A DNA stretch of 50,504 nt, taken from Chloroflexota bacterium (lineage in GTDB: Bacteria; Chloroflexota; Dehalococcoidia; Dehalococcoidales; RBG-16-60-22). Under the pieces are notes generated by a model. The model worked only from the letters and a program-made list of their open reading frames with translations, searched no databases and was not told the origin of the DNA. Position numbers and translations under genes: made by a program. The DNA lies in NCBI GenBank assembly GCA_018829775.1, contig JAHJTL010000053.1:1-50504 (forward strand). The letters run 5' to 3'. Below are positions 34,107 to 43,139 of the stretch, in pieces. How positions within the stretch are numbered: position 1 is the stretch's first letter; each line of letters begins with the position of its first letter.

Positions 34107-35290
34107 ATTTCTCAGGATATGCAAGGCCGGATGGCTCGGCTGGGACCCGCAATTATGTCCTTATAATCCCCTGGGGATTCCTGCCCGCCAAAATATGCGA
34201 CATCGTTGACGGAACGAAAACAATTCTGAGCCCGGATTACGGCGGCGGCCGTACCAGCCGCGACCGTGAGACCATCGCGCGCACCCTGATAGGACTGGGG
34301 CGGAATCCAAATGTTGCCTCAGTTATTATCCATACGCTAAGCCCGGGTGCGGGATACCCGGAACTAAAGCCGGCTCGCCTCGCTGAGGAGATAGCCAAGT
34401 CGGGGAAGCGTGTGGAGATACTCGATGTGGCCAAAGAAGGGAGCACGTTCCGAGCTCTGGAGAAAGGAGTCCAGCTGGCAAGGGAGATGGTACTGGAGGC
34501 CTCCCGCCTCAGACGGCAGCCCTTCGATTTGAGCAATCTGGCCGTTGGTGTGAAATGCGGTCACTCGGATACGACCTCCGGCATTGCCGGCAACCCGGTC
34601 ATTGGCAACCTCTTCGACCGCATTATCGATGGCGGTGGTACCGCCTTCTTCGGTGAGACCACGGAAATTATCGGCGCGGAACACATACTGGCCAAACGCG
34701 GCGTTAACGAAAACGTCTCCCGGCGCATCCTCGATGCCGCTGCCGAGACCGAGGCCATCGCCAAATCCACCGGCGAGGACATTCGCACCGTTAACCCGGT
34801 GCCTTCCAACATCGCCGGAGGCATATCCTCACTGGAAGAGAAGTCGCTGGGCGCCATCCACAAGTCGGGGTCAGCACCGATACAGGGTGTGCTCAAGTAC
34901 GGAGAAAGGCCGGAAGGAAAGGGCCTGTACTTTGTGGACAACTGGATGAGCATGGGCTCCATCTTCGCCGGCTACGCTGCCTCCGGGGCGCAGCTGGTCA
35001 TCTTTCAACTGGGAGGCGGGGGAGTGGTGGGCAATGACCTGCTGCATACTTCAACTGCCGTCATCGCCCCGCTCCTGTGGACGACGGCCAATCCCAAGAC
35101 GCTGGCCATGGCACCAACCAGCATTGACTTCTACTCCGGCACGGTCATCGAAGGCGAGGATACGATTGAAGAAGCTGGTAAAAAGCTCCTGCAGGTAGTG
35201 CTGGACATCGCCTCCGGCACCATGACCAAAGTGGAGACCCTGCGCCACACCGACCCGACCCAGATTTATCTGAGGGACCCGTGTTTTTAA
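34103..35290 (+). CDS. UxaA-family catalytic large subunit (split lyase)
   Basis: This 395-residue protein matches the altronate/galactarate dehydratase catalytic region or SuyB. It begins with FSGYARPDGSAGTRNYVLIIP. VGVKCGHSDTTSGIAGNPVIGNLFD follows near residue 150, then AFFGETTEIIGAEHILAKR and MTKVETLRHTDPTQIYL at the end. Members eliminate water or sulfite from 2-hydroxy acids using iron. Altronate, galactarate, sulfolactate or a related acid are all possible; no diagnostic neighbour fixes it. It is translationally coupled to the small subunit. Confidence 0.88.
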   Translation: MNFSGYARPDGSAGTRNYVLIIPWGFLPAKICDIVDGTKTILSPDYGGGRTSRDRETIARTLIGLGRNPNVASVIIHTLSPGAGYPELKPARLAEEIAKSGKRVEILDVAKEGSTFRALEKGVQLAREMVLEASRLRRQPFDLSNLAVGVKCGHSDTTSGIAGNPVIGNLFDRIIDGGGTAFFGETTEIIGAEHILAKRGVNENVSRRILDAAAETEAIAKSTGEDIRTVNPVPSNIAGGISSLEEKSLGAIHKSGSAPIQGVLKYGERPEGKGLYFVDNWMSMGSIFAGYAASGAQLVIFQLGGGGVVGNDLLHTSTAVIAPLLWTTANPKTLAMAPTSIDFYSGTVIEGEDTIEEAGKKLLQVVLDIASGTMTKVETLRHTDPTQIYLRDPCF

Positions 35291-35370
35291 TACCTGTCGC
35301 TTTTTCCTGACTTTATATCCCTGCCAACATCCTGTAAACTAGGAAGCAAAATCGATGGAGGACGGATTAA

Positions 35371-37233
35371 ATGAGTGACCAACAGGTCGGCGGCTATGCC
35401 GGCAAGATTTTAAGAGTCAATTTGTCTGATAACAGTACCGCTGTGGAAACACCCGATGCCCCATTCCTTCGAAAATACCTCGGCGGTGCCAGCTTGGGCA
35501 CCTATTTTCTGTGGAAGGAACTGGAGCCGGGGGTCGATGCCCTCGGGCCGGATAACAAGTTGATCTTCGCTGCAGGACCACTGACCGGGATACCGCTACC
35601 CGGCAGCGGTCGCAACTGCATCGTCGCCAAATCGCCACTGACCGGCGGCATCGCCAAGTCGGAAGTCGGTGAATTCTGGGGCGCGGAAATGAAACGCGCC
35701 GGCTATGATGCCATTATCGTCGAAGGAAAAGCAGAGAAACCGGTCTACCTCTGTGTCAATGATGGCGAGGTATCCATCAGAGACGCGGGACATCTCTGGG
35801 GCAAAAATACCAAAGAAGCGCAGCAGATGGTCAGAGCCAAGCTTGGTGACGACAAGATACGATTGGCCCTCATCGGTCCGGCGGGAGAAAACCTGGTGCG
35901 CTATGCCTGTGTTATGAACGGGCTCTACGACGCCGCGGGGCGGGGTGGCACCGGGGCCGTGATGGGCTCGAAGAACCTCAAGGCAATTGCCGTCAGGGGA
36001 CATCAGTCACCGGCAATGGTAAGCTCCAGACCGATACCGGAACTGAGAAAATGGTTGAAAGAAAACTGGGAAACGTTACGGGGTTTCTGGGAATACGGCA
36101 CTGGCATCGGCATGGATGGTTTTGAAGCCGTCGGCAACCTGCCGGTGAGAAATTTTCGGGATGGTCTATTCCCTTCGGTAAAGAAGATTGACGCACCCGC
36201 CGTTATGAATAACATCGGTATCAAAATGGACGCCTGCTTTGCCTGCACCGTCCGCTGCAAGAAGGTGGTCCAGGTAAAGAAACCTTACGTTGTCGACCCC
36301 GCCTACGGAGGGCCGGAGTATGAGACCCTGGCTTCAATCGGTTCCAACTGCGGCATCGATAACCTCGAGGCCATTGCCAAGGGCAACGAACTCTGCAATG
36401 CTTACTCCCTGGACACCATTTCCATCGGTGAAGTCATCGCCTTTGCCATGGAATGCTTTGAGAACGGCCTGCTCAGCACGGCAGATACCGGCGGTATTGA
36501 ACTGAGGTTTGGCAGCACGGAGGCGATGTTGAAGCTTATCGAGATGATTGCTCGACGCGAGGGCATTGGCGATTTGCTGGCCGAGGGCGTTGCCCGTGCC
36601 GCGCAGAGAATCGGCAAAGGGGCGGAAGCTTATGCCATTCATGTAAAAGGGCTGGAGGCCGGCATGCACGAGCCGAGGGTCAAGCTCGGCCTCGGCCTTG
36701 GCTTCATGGTCAATCCTCATGGTGCCGACCACTGCTGCAACCTGCACGATACTATGTATACCAATGTCGCCGACTGGCGAGGCAAAGAGATGGCGCATTT
36801 GGGTATGCCCGGCCCGTTTCCGGCCGACGATATCGGCCCACGCAAGGTAGCACTATTCCGTTTTGTACAGTCAAAACTCATCGTCTTCGACTCACTGGTG
36901 GTCTGTCAGTTTTTGCCCTATTCTTATGAGCAAATAAACGGCCTTCTATCGGCGGTGACCGGATGGGATACCAGCGTCAATGAGTTGATGCGTATCGCGG
37001 AAAGGACGCTTACCATGGCCAGGCTGTTCAACCTTCGTGAGGGACTTACCGCCGCCGACGATAAGTTACCGCAGCGCTTCTTCCAGCCGAAAACTGATGG
37101 CGTGCTGGCCGATAAAGCGCTGGACCCGGAGAAAATGGAACTGGCCAGGAGATATTACTATACTTTGATGGGCTGGGACGAAGAAACCGGCGTTCCCAGG
37201 CCGGAAAAAGTGGAGGAGCTGGAAATCTCTTAA
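35371..37233 (+). CDS. Aldehyde:ferredoxin oxidoreductase family enzyme
   Basis: This 620-residue enzyme is of the tungstopterin AOR family, which oxidises aldehydes to acids with ferredoxin. The N-terminal domain shows GGYAGKILRVNLS, KYLGGASLGTYFLW, AAGPLTGIPLPGSGRNCIVAKSP and NGLYDAAGRGGTGAVMGSKNLKAI. The [4Fe-4S] cysteines are Cys289, Cys292 and Cys296 (CFACTVRC), with a fourth at Cys512 (VVCQFLPY). MHEPRVKLGLGLGFMVNPHGADHC resembles the cofactor-binding region. Length is normal. It follows the UxaA genes by 80 bases and may be in the same transcript. The true substrate may not be an aldehyde, since several AOR subfamilies act on CoA esters or rings. Confidence 0.9.
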   Translation: MSDQQVGGYAGKILRVNLSDNSTAVETPDAPFLRKYLGGASLGTYFLWKELEPGVDALGPDNKLIFAAGPLTGIPLPGSGRNCIVAKSPLTGGIAKSEVGEFWGAEMKRAGYDAIIVEGKAEKPVYLCVNDGEVSIRDAGHLWGKNTKEAQQMVRAKLGDDKIRLALIGPAGENLVRYACVMNGLYDAAGRGGTGAVMGSKNLKAIAVRGHQSPAMVSSRPIPELRKWLKENWETLRGFWEYGTGIGMDGFEAVGNLPVRNFRDGLFPSVKKIDAPAVMNNIGIKMDACFACTVRCKKVVQVKKPYVVDPAYGGPEYETLASIGSNCGIDNLEAIAKGNELCNAYSLDTISIGEVIAFAMECFENGLLSTADTGGIELRFGSTEAMLKLIEMIARREGIGDLLAEGVARAAQRIGKGAEAYAIHVKGLEAGMHEPRVKLGLGLGFMVNPHGADHCCNLHDTMYTNVADWRGKEMAHLGMPGPFPADDIGPRKVALFRFVQSKLIVFDSLVVCQFLPYSYEQINGLLSAVTGWDTSVNELMRIAERTLTMARLFNLREGLTAADDKLPQRFFQPKTDGVLADKALDPEKMELARRYYYTLMGWDEETGVPRPEKVEELEIS

Positions 37234-37259
37234 TCGGTTACTGATAGCGGCCACCGGTG

Positions 37260-38351
37260 TCAGCCGCTGAGCAGGATTTCGTGCACCTTACCGGCGAAGT
37301 CCTCGCTTTCAGCGTCGTCGGTAATAATCTGAATCTGTTCCGGGGAGCTTACTCCCAACCCCAGCTCCACTGCCCGGGCAATCTGGTCCTGCCCGAAGAT
37401 AGGGCCTTTACTGACCTCCGGCGTCGTGCCGAAAAATCGCAGGATGGCCACACCCACCGCGTCTATAGCCACCCGGTCGCTGCCGGCCAGTATTACATCA
37501 GCATTCACCCGTGTACCCTTATCGGGTCCACCATCTACGAAGGCCTCCACCCCATCCAGCACGACCAGGTCCGGATTATAGGCGGTATTTATTTCGGCTA
37601 TCATCTGCCGCTGGTAGCGCGAGCTGTGCAGCTCGCCCATATAGGGATATCCGGTACGGGGCACCAGCCCCACAGAATTCTTCAGCGACAGGGTAAAGTG
37701 GCCGCCATAGGCATGTGTTTTGAGACAGCAGGTCTGGACAATCGTTTCCGCTTCCAGATAGGCCCGGGCAAAGAGGAAACCGTCCTGCCAGTGGCTGTCA
37801 CTCGGCTTAACATGAACCCACCCCTCGGGCCCGAGTTCCTGAAGGTTGACCACCTCAATTCCCAGTTCCTTGGCCAGCGGGAAGATACCTTTCTTCTCCA
37901 TCACATCACGGGTATTGGGCGGGCCGCTGCGTTCGGCCAGAGTTATGCTGCTGGCCCCCATTTCCTGCAGGTCCAGGACCAGAGCGCGCAGGGTATCGTT
38001 GTGCGTTGAGCCTGGAGCAGGGTCGGCGGTGTTGAAGTTCGGTTTGAGGGTTACTGCCTTGCCCTTCACCGGATTGGTCTCAAGCAGCGCAATTCCTCTC
38101 CGTACTCCTTCCACTCGGTTTTGAGTGCGCACCAGGCTTACTCTGGTTAAACTATCTGTATTGGTCATTGTCGACTCCTTTGCTGCCGCCGGAACGGTCG
38201 TCTTTTTTGTCGGCTCCGCCTTTCTCAAGCAGGCCGGAAGAAACGATGCTATCAGTGCCAGCCCACCCATCAAGGCCAGCTCTTTTAAAAACTCTCTTCT
38301 GCCCAGTTTTTTGAGCCGTGCCTGACCTTTGGATTCGTGATACGATAACAT
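37260..38351 (-). CDS. Tat-exported DUF362 protein, probable lipoprotein
   Basis: This 363-residue protein begins with a twin-arginine signal (LGRREFLKEL, Arg18-Arg19, then a hydrophobic stretch) ending FLPAC with Cys41 as possible lipidation site. The rest is a DUF362 domain with QTCCLKTHAYGGHFTLSLKNSVGL, DLVVLDGVEAFVDGGPDKG and DRVAIDAVGVAILRFFG. Relatives are common in anaerobes and often sit with iron-sulfur proteins; a redox or cofactor role is suspected but not proven. Tat export implies folding with a cofactor before transport. It converges on the AOR gene with 26 bases between. Confidence 0.87.
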   Translation of the reverse strand: MLSYHESKGQARLKKLGRREFLKELALMGGLALIASFLPACLRKAEPTKKTTVPAAAKESTMTNTDSLTRVSLVRTQNRVEGVRRGIALLETNPVKGKAVTLKPNFNTADPAPGSTHNDTLRALVLDLQEMGASSITLAERSGPPNTRDVMEKKGIFPLAKELGIEVVNLQELGPEGWVHVKPSDSHWQDGFLFARAYLEAETIVQTCCLKTHAYGGHFTLSLKNSVGLVPRTGYPYMGELHSSRYQRQMIAEINTAYNPDLVVLDGVEAFVDGGPDKGTRVNADVILAGSDRVAIDAVGVAILRFFGTTPEVSKGPIFGQDQIARAVELGLGVSSPEQIQIITDDAESEDFAGKVHEILLSG

Positions 38352-38613
38352 CTCGCCTCCCGTTGGTCATCCCATGTTTTCCAGGTCAAACACAGCACAC
38401 CGGTATCATTTTCATATTAAGTGCCGCCTAATCTGCCTGTCAAGGACGCTTTGAATTTTTTGTTATCCGAGGGTAAACTGGTAGCGAGATTCGTGACATT
38501 CACTTTTTCAAGCATCGGCGAATATAATAACATGTCGATTTCTTAATTATGAAGTGAAATCATCTTGACCTGGTAACAGATTTTTCAAAACGCGGAGCAA
38601 AGGAGAATATGAA

Positions 38614-39825
38614 ATGGCGAGAGCTCTGGAAGGTATACGCATCATTGATTTAACCCACGTTTTGGCCGGAGCCATGGCGACCATGATACTTGCCGACCTC
38701 GGTGCCGAGGTTATCCACGTTGAGCCACCGTATGGTGACGATGCCCGAGAATTCGGTCCTTTCGCCGGCGAGGCCGGCAAGAACCGCAGCGCCTATTTCG
38801 TCAGCCTTAACCGAAACAAAAAAAGCATGGTCCTGAACTTGAAGCACGAAAAGGGAAAACAAATCCTCCGTAAGCTTATCAAGATTTCCGATGTTATCAT
38901 TGAAAACTATCGCCCCACCACCCTGCCGGAACTGGGATTCGGCTGGGCAGAGATTCAAAAAATAAACCCGGCCATCATCTATGCTTCCATATCCGGGTTC
39001 GGCCACGATACGCCGCCGGAATACCGTTCCCGTCCGGCCTATGACATTATCGCGCAGGCGTACAGCGGGTTCATGAGCATCACCGGCCCCGAAGACGGCG
39101 CCCCGTGCCGGGCTGGTGCATCGATAGGAGACATTTTCTCCGGCCACCAGGCAGCCATCGGCATACTCGCCGCCCTGATGCACCGTGAAAAAACCGGCCG
39201 GGGCCAGCGCTATGACGGCTCAATGCTGGATGGTCTGTTCTTCGTTCTGGAAAACGCCGTTGCCCAGTACACGGTTGGCCACCAGATTCCCAAGCCGCTC
39301 GGTTCCGCCCACCCCAGTATCGCTCCCTTTCAGACCGTATCCACCAGAGATGGCTGGATGGTCATTGCCATCGGCAACGATAATATCTGGAAACGGTTCT
39401 GTACGGCGATTGGTCGGGAGGATTTGAGCACGCAACCCGAATTCGAGACCAATTCGCTGCGCTCCAAGAACAGAAAAGCACTGATTGAAATCGTGGAAAG
39501 GGAAATGAGGAAAAAAACCACCCGTGCCTGGAGCAAGATTCTGGAAAGGGAATCAATTCCCCACTCCCCCATAAACAATATCAGGCAGGTCTGCGAGGAC
39601 CCCTGTATTCAATACCGGAATATGCTGGTGGAAATAGAACAGCCTCAGATAGGCAGGGTAAAGATCGCCGGTTCACCGTTTCATCTTTCAGAAACGCCGG
39701 GAGAGGTTTATGCACCGGCCCCTCTGCTGGGAGAGCACACCGGGGAAATCCTGAAAAACCTTCTCGACTATTCCGACGAGGACATCGCCCATTTGAAGGA
39801 TGATGGCGTGATTAATCACGGGTGA
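38614..39825 (+). CDS. Family III CoA-transferase (CaiB/BaiF)
   Basis: This 403-residue enzyme moves CoA between carboxylic acids through an aspartyl-CoA intermediate. Family marks are GIRIIDLTHVLAGAMATMILADLGAEVIHVE at the start, RNKKSMVLNLKHEKGKQIL, the catalytic aspartate near residue 201 in RYDGSMLDGLF, and GEHTGEILKNLL at the end. AAAGGAGA before the ATG is a good ribosome site. It appears to be a single-gene transcript between the DUF362 gene and the export operon. The acid it activates is not known. Confidence 0.92.
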   Translation: MARALEGIRIIDLTHVLAGAMATMILADLGAEVIHVEPPYGDDAREFGPFAGEAGKNRSAYFVSLNRNKKSMVLNLKHEKGKQILRKLIKISDVIIENYRPTTLPELGFGWAEIQKINPAIIYASISGFGHDTPPEYRSRPAYDIIAQAYSGFMSITGPEDGAPCRAGASIGDIFSGHQAAIGILAALMHREKTGRGQRYDGSMLDGLFFVLENAVAQYTVGHQIPKPLGSAHPSIAPFQTVSTRDGWMVIAIGNDNIWKRFCTAIGREDLSTQPEFETNSLRSKNRKALIEIVEREMRKKTTRAWSKILERESIPHSPINNIRQVCEDPCIQYRNMLVEIEQPQIGRVKIAGSPFHLSETPGEVYAPAPLLGEHTGEILKNLLDYSDEDIAHLKDDGVINHG

Positions 39826-39850
39826 GTCCTGACCCGAGCTTATCCCCCCG

Positions 39851-39879
39851 ATGACAATGTCAAGTGTTATCATTATAAT
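39851..39879 (+). promoter_or_regulatory. Sigma70 promoter of the export operon
   Basis: ATGACA at 39851-39856, a 17-base spacer, then a perfect TATAAT at 39874-39879. The predicted start near 39886 falls inside an inverted repeat. Confidence 0.75.
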
Positions 39880-39881
39880 AT

Positions 39882-39907
39882 TGTAATAAATATATAAAAT
39901 TATTACA
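39882..39907. promoter_or_regulatory. Inverted-repeat operator candidate
   Basis: TGTAATAA at 39882-39889 and TTATTACA at 39900-39907 are perfect inverted copies separated by 10 AT bases. The repeat covers the expected transcription start. This position suits a dimeric repressor of the TetR or MarR type that controls the efflux genes. No such repressor gene is adjacent. Confidence 0.6.
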
Positions 39908-39932
39908 TTAATTTTATTAAATGGAGGGCAAA

Positions 39933-41183
39933 ATGAAACGGAAAAAGATTAGGCTGCTGGTTGTCCTGCTTATAATCGTGGCCACTGGTGTGGGACTCTG
40001 GTGGGGTTTTGGCCGTTCTGCGGCAGAATCTCCCGGTGAAATTCTGACTTCAGGTTTTATCGAAGCCAGAGACGTTTCCATTGCCGCCGAGACCGGCGGT
40101 CGCATTGCCGAAATCACGGTCGACGAAGGCGACCAAATCGCGTCCGGCGCCACCCTTGTCATACTGGACGATTCACTGCTTACCGCCCAGAAAAGACAGG
40201 CGGAAGCCAACGTAAATCTGGCCCGTGCCTATCTGCAACAGGCCTTAATAGCACGGGACGGCGCGGAAAAGGCCTGGGAAAACGCCCTCGAGGTGCAGCG
40301 CAATCCCATGGAGCTGGAATCAAGAATTATTACCGCGGAAGGTGAGCTGGCGCTGGCCGAACTGAACCTGGCAAAAGCCGAGGAACTTGAAACGGAGTGG
40401 AACCTGGCCGTGGCTGAAATCCAGCTCGATACTGCTCAGAAGCTTCTGGAAAATTTCGAGAAGGCAGAACATACCGTGGGCATGGGCTCCCAGTATGACC
40501 GCATGGCAAAAACCATTCCCGCGGCCGGTGAACTGGCTATCGCTGAGCTCAATCTTGACTATCAGACGGAATTAATCGATTACTTCATCATTCCAGCGGC
40601 TGAACTCCGCGTGGCAACCGCACAGAAAGCGCTCCAGAACCTGCTGGCCATCAGGGATAACCCCCAGGAACTCAACACGGCGGTGGACAATACCTATACT
40701 GCCTACCAGGCGGCTGTGGCCGCCACGGAAGCCGCCGAGCTACAGGTCGAGCAGGTTGAAGCTTCCCTCAACGTAATCAATGTACAGCTTGACAAGCTTA
40801 CCGTGGCCTCGCCTGTATCCGGTGTGGTCGTCTCACGCCATGCGGAAGCAGGAGAAATCGCCCAGCCGGGCTTTCCGATACTGACCGTAACCGGACTGGA
40901 CGAAGTAACGCTGACCGCCTATGTTCCAGAACGCAAAATCGGTCTGGTCAAGCTGGGACAGGAAGTGCAGGTATCCGTTGACTCCTATCCCGACGAGTAT
41001 TTTCCCGGCACCATTGTCTACATATCCCCGAATGCGCTGTTTACCCCCAAGAATATCCAGTTGAAAGAAGAACGTGAGAAGATGGTCTTTGCCGTCAAAA
41101 TCAGCCTGGCCAATCCAGAACAGAAACTGAAGTCGGGTATGCCCGCAGATGCGCGAATACTGACCGATGCTGAAGGTAAATAA
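39933..41183 (+). CDS. HlyD-family membrane fusion/adaptor protein (YbhG-like)
   Basis: This adaptor links an ABC exporter to the cell surface. The start at 39933 is chosen because GGAGGG lies 4 bases upstream; the ATG at 39921 has no ribosome site. One membrane anchor (about 5-23) is followed by a lipoyl half (FIEARDVSIAAETGGRIAEITVDEGDQI), a long alpha-helical hairpin (about 75-245) rich in Ala, Glu and Leu, a second lipoyl half (LDKLTVASPVSGVVVSRHAEAGE) and a beta-barrel domain (EVTLTAYVPERKIGLVKLGQEV). It is followed 2 bases later by the double ATPase gene. Confidence 0.9.
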   Translation: MKRKKIRLLVVLLIIVATGVGLWWGFGRSAAESPGEILTSGFIEARDVSIAAETGGRIAEITVDEGDQIASGATLVILDDSLLTAQKRQAEANVNLARAYLQQALIARDGAEKAWENALEVQRNPMELESRIITAEGELALAELNLAKAEELETEWNLAVAEIQLDTAQKLLENFEKAEHTVGMGSQYDRMAKTIPAAGELAIAELNLDYQTELIDYFIIPAAELRVATAQKALQNLLAIRDNPQELNTAVDNTYTAYQAAVAATEAAELQVEQVEASLNVINVQLDKLTVASPVSGVVVSRHAEAGEIAQPGFPILTVTGLDEVTLTAYVPERKIGLVKLGQEVQVSVDSYPDEYFPGTIVYISPNALFTPKNIQLKEEREKMVFAVKISLANPEQKLKSGMPADARILTDAEGK

Positions 41184-41185
41184 AC

Positions 41186-43138
41186 ATGAATACCCCGGCT
41201 ATTGAGGCCCGCGGGCTTCAGAAGAAATATGATAACGTTCTCGCCGTTAGCGGCCTTGACCTGCGCATCGAGCGCGGGGAGATGTTCGGCCTCGTGGGCG
41301 CCGATGGCGCCGGCAAGACAACGACCATCCGCATGCTCTGCACTCTTGTTTTGCCCTCCGCCGGTGAAGCCCGGGTCCTCGGTATGGACACGGTGAGGGA
41401 TACGGCCGGCATCAAGGAAAAAATCGGCTATGTCGCAGAACGTTTCAACCTTTACCCTACCCTGACGGTAGAGGAAAACCTGTCTTTTTTCGCCAGGCTG
41501 CGTAATATACCTGCTGAAGTGAGCGAAGAACGGATGAAAGAGCTGCTTCATTTCTGCCGTCTGGAACCGTTCCGCAAAAGGCATGCCGAGCACCTTTCCG
41601 GCGGAATGCAGAAGAAGCTGGCGCTGGCCTGCAGCCTGATCCATGAGCCCGAGGTCATTTTCCTCGATGAGCCCACCACCGGTGTTGACCCGGTCTCCCG
41701 GCGCGACTTCTGGCGTATTATCGCCAGCTTCCTGGCCAGGGGCATTACCGTGCTGGTATCGACCCCCTATCTGGATGAAGCGGAACGTTTTAACCGCATC
41801 GCCTTCATGCACAAAGGTCAGATAACCGCCTGCGATACACCGCAGAACCTGAAAGCCCGGTTTCCCGGTGAGTTGCTGGAGATAAGGACCTCACAGGTCA
41901 ACAAGGTCGTCACCGTTTTGCCACAGGCACCGTTCGTGCAATCGGCACAGATATTTGGCGACACCGTCCATGTCATGGTCGACCGAGCGGAAGAACGCCG
42001 CGCCGAAATCAACCGTTTGCTGAAGGAACAATCCATTCCGGTTACTGACCTGCGACTTATTTCCGCGGGACTTGAAGACATCTTTGTCACCCAGCTTGCC
42101 GGGCTTGAGGACAGGTTGACAAGCTGGAGCGCCGCGGAAAATTCGGTGGATTTTGTGGCCAAAGAAAGCAGCCCGAGCGAAGACGCTATCCAGGTAAATG
42201 ACCTTAGCAAAAACTTCGGTGATTTTACCGCCGTCGACCGTGTGAGCTTTAACGTCAGGAGCGGCGAAATCTTCGGCCTCCTCGGCCCCAATGGTTCCGG
42301 AAAGACCACCACCATCCGCATGATTACCGGCCTTCTGGCACCGACAGCAGGTAATACCTACGTCATGGGTGAAGATATGTCGGTAATGGCGGATATTGTA
42401 CAGGCAAGAATCGGTTATATGTCGCAGAAGTTCTCGCTCTTTAACGACCTCACCGTGGAGGAGAACATTAATTTTTACGGTAATCTGTATTCGTTGCCGG
42501 CGTCTTTGCTCAAAGAAAGGAAAGAATGGGTGCTCAACATGGCCGGACTTCGCGGCAAGGAGAAGGCAATGGCCGCCGAGCTCGCCGGCGGCTGGAAACA
42601 GCGTCTTGCCCTGGGCTGCACCATCATCCACAGCCCCGAGGTGGTTTTCCTGGACGAACCGACGGCCGGGGTCGACCCGCTATCCCGCCGTGCGTTCTGG
42701 GAACTGATTCAGGAACTATCCACACGCGGCACGACCATATTCATCACCACCCATTACATGGATGAGGCCGAGCACTGTCACCGGCTGGGCCTGATGTATC
42801 AGGGCAGTCTCATCGCCTTGGGCAGTCCCCACCAGCTGAAAACGGAGCAGGTAAAAGGCGAACTTCTTGAGGTCGCCAGCTCAGACTACGCCCGGTCGCT
42901 GGCGCTGCTTTCGGCAGACCCCCGCTATCATCAGGTAAGCCTGTTCGGCAGCGCCATACACGTTGTTGTTGACGAGGCCAGAATAGCCTCACCGAAAATC
43001 AAACGGCTTCTGGAGTCCGGCGGGGTTACCTTACACGGTATCAACCGCATTCCATTCTCGATGGAGGATTTGTTTATCTCACTGATGGAAGCACAGGAAA
43101 TGAACCACTCCGCTTCGTTGGCGCAGAAAGGAGACTGA
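41186..43138 (+). CDS. ABC exporter ATPase with two fused ATP-binding domains (YbhF-like)
   Basis: The 650 residues hold two complete ATPase domains. The first has Walker A GADGAGKTTT (Lys44), signature HLSGGMQKKLALA and Walker B VIFLDEPTTGVDP. The second has Walker A GPNGSGKTT (Lys373) and Walker B VVFLDEPTAGVDP, but its signature reads ELAGGWKQRLALG, so the usual Ser is replaced by Ala. Each is followed by a DrrA-type C-terminal section. Fused domains with a HlyD adaptor and an ABC-2 permease match the YbhFGSR-type drug or toxin exporters. It overlaps neither neighbour but the spacing is 2 and 1 bases. Confidence 0.92.
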   Translation: MNTPAIEARGLQKKYDNVLAVSGLDLRIERGEMFGLVGADGAGKTTTIRMLCTLVLPSAGEARVLGMDTVRDTAGIKEKIGYVAERFNLYPTLTVEENLSFFARLRNIPAEVSEERMKELLHFCRLEPFRKRHAEHLSGGMQKKLALACSLIHEPEVIFLDEPTTGVDPVSRRDFWRIIASFLARGITVLVSTPYLDEAERFNRIAFMHKGQITACDTPQNLKARFPGELLEIRTSQVNKVVTVLPQAPFVQSAQIFGDTVHVMVDRAEERRAEINRLLKEQSIPVTDLRLISAGLEDIFVTQLAGLEDRLTSWSAAENSVDFVAKESSPSEDAIQVNDLSKNFGDFTAVDRVSFNVRSGEIFGLLGPNGSGKTTTIRMITGLLAPTAGNTYVMGEDMSVMADIVQARIGYMSQKFSLFNDLTVEENINFYGNLYSLPASLLKERKEWVLNMAGLRGKEKAMAAELAGGWKQRLALGCTIIHSPEVVFLDEPTAGVDPLSRRAFWELIQELSTRGTTIFITTHYMDEAEHCHRLGLMYQGSLIALGSPHQLKTEQVKGELLEVASSDYARSLALLSADPRYHQVSLFGSAIHVVVDEARIASPKIKRLLESGGVTLHGINRIPFSMEDLFISLMEAQEMNHSASLAQKGD

Positions 43139-43139
43139 T

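Noticed and set aside
37257-38009. 250-residue plus-strand frame
   Set aside because: It is antisense to the DUF362 gene, which has a twin-arginine signal and family motifs.
41018-42631. Two minus-strand frames of 264 and 246 residues
   Set aside because: They mirror the ATPase gene; their His- and Gly-rich composition is typical of complement shadows.
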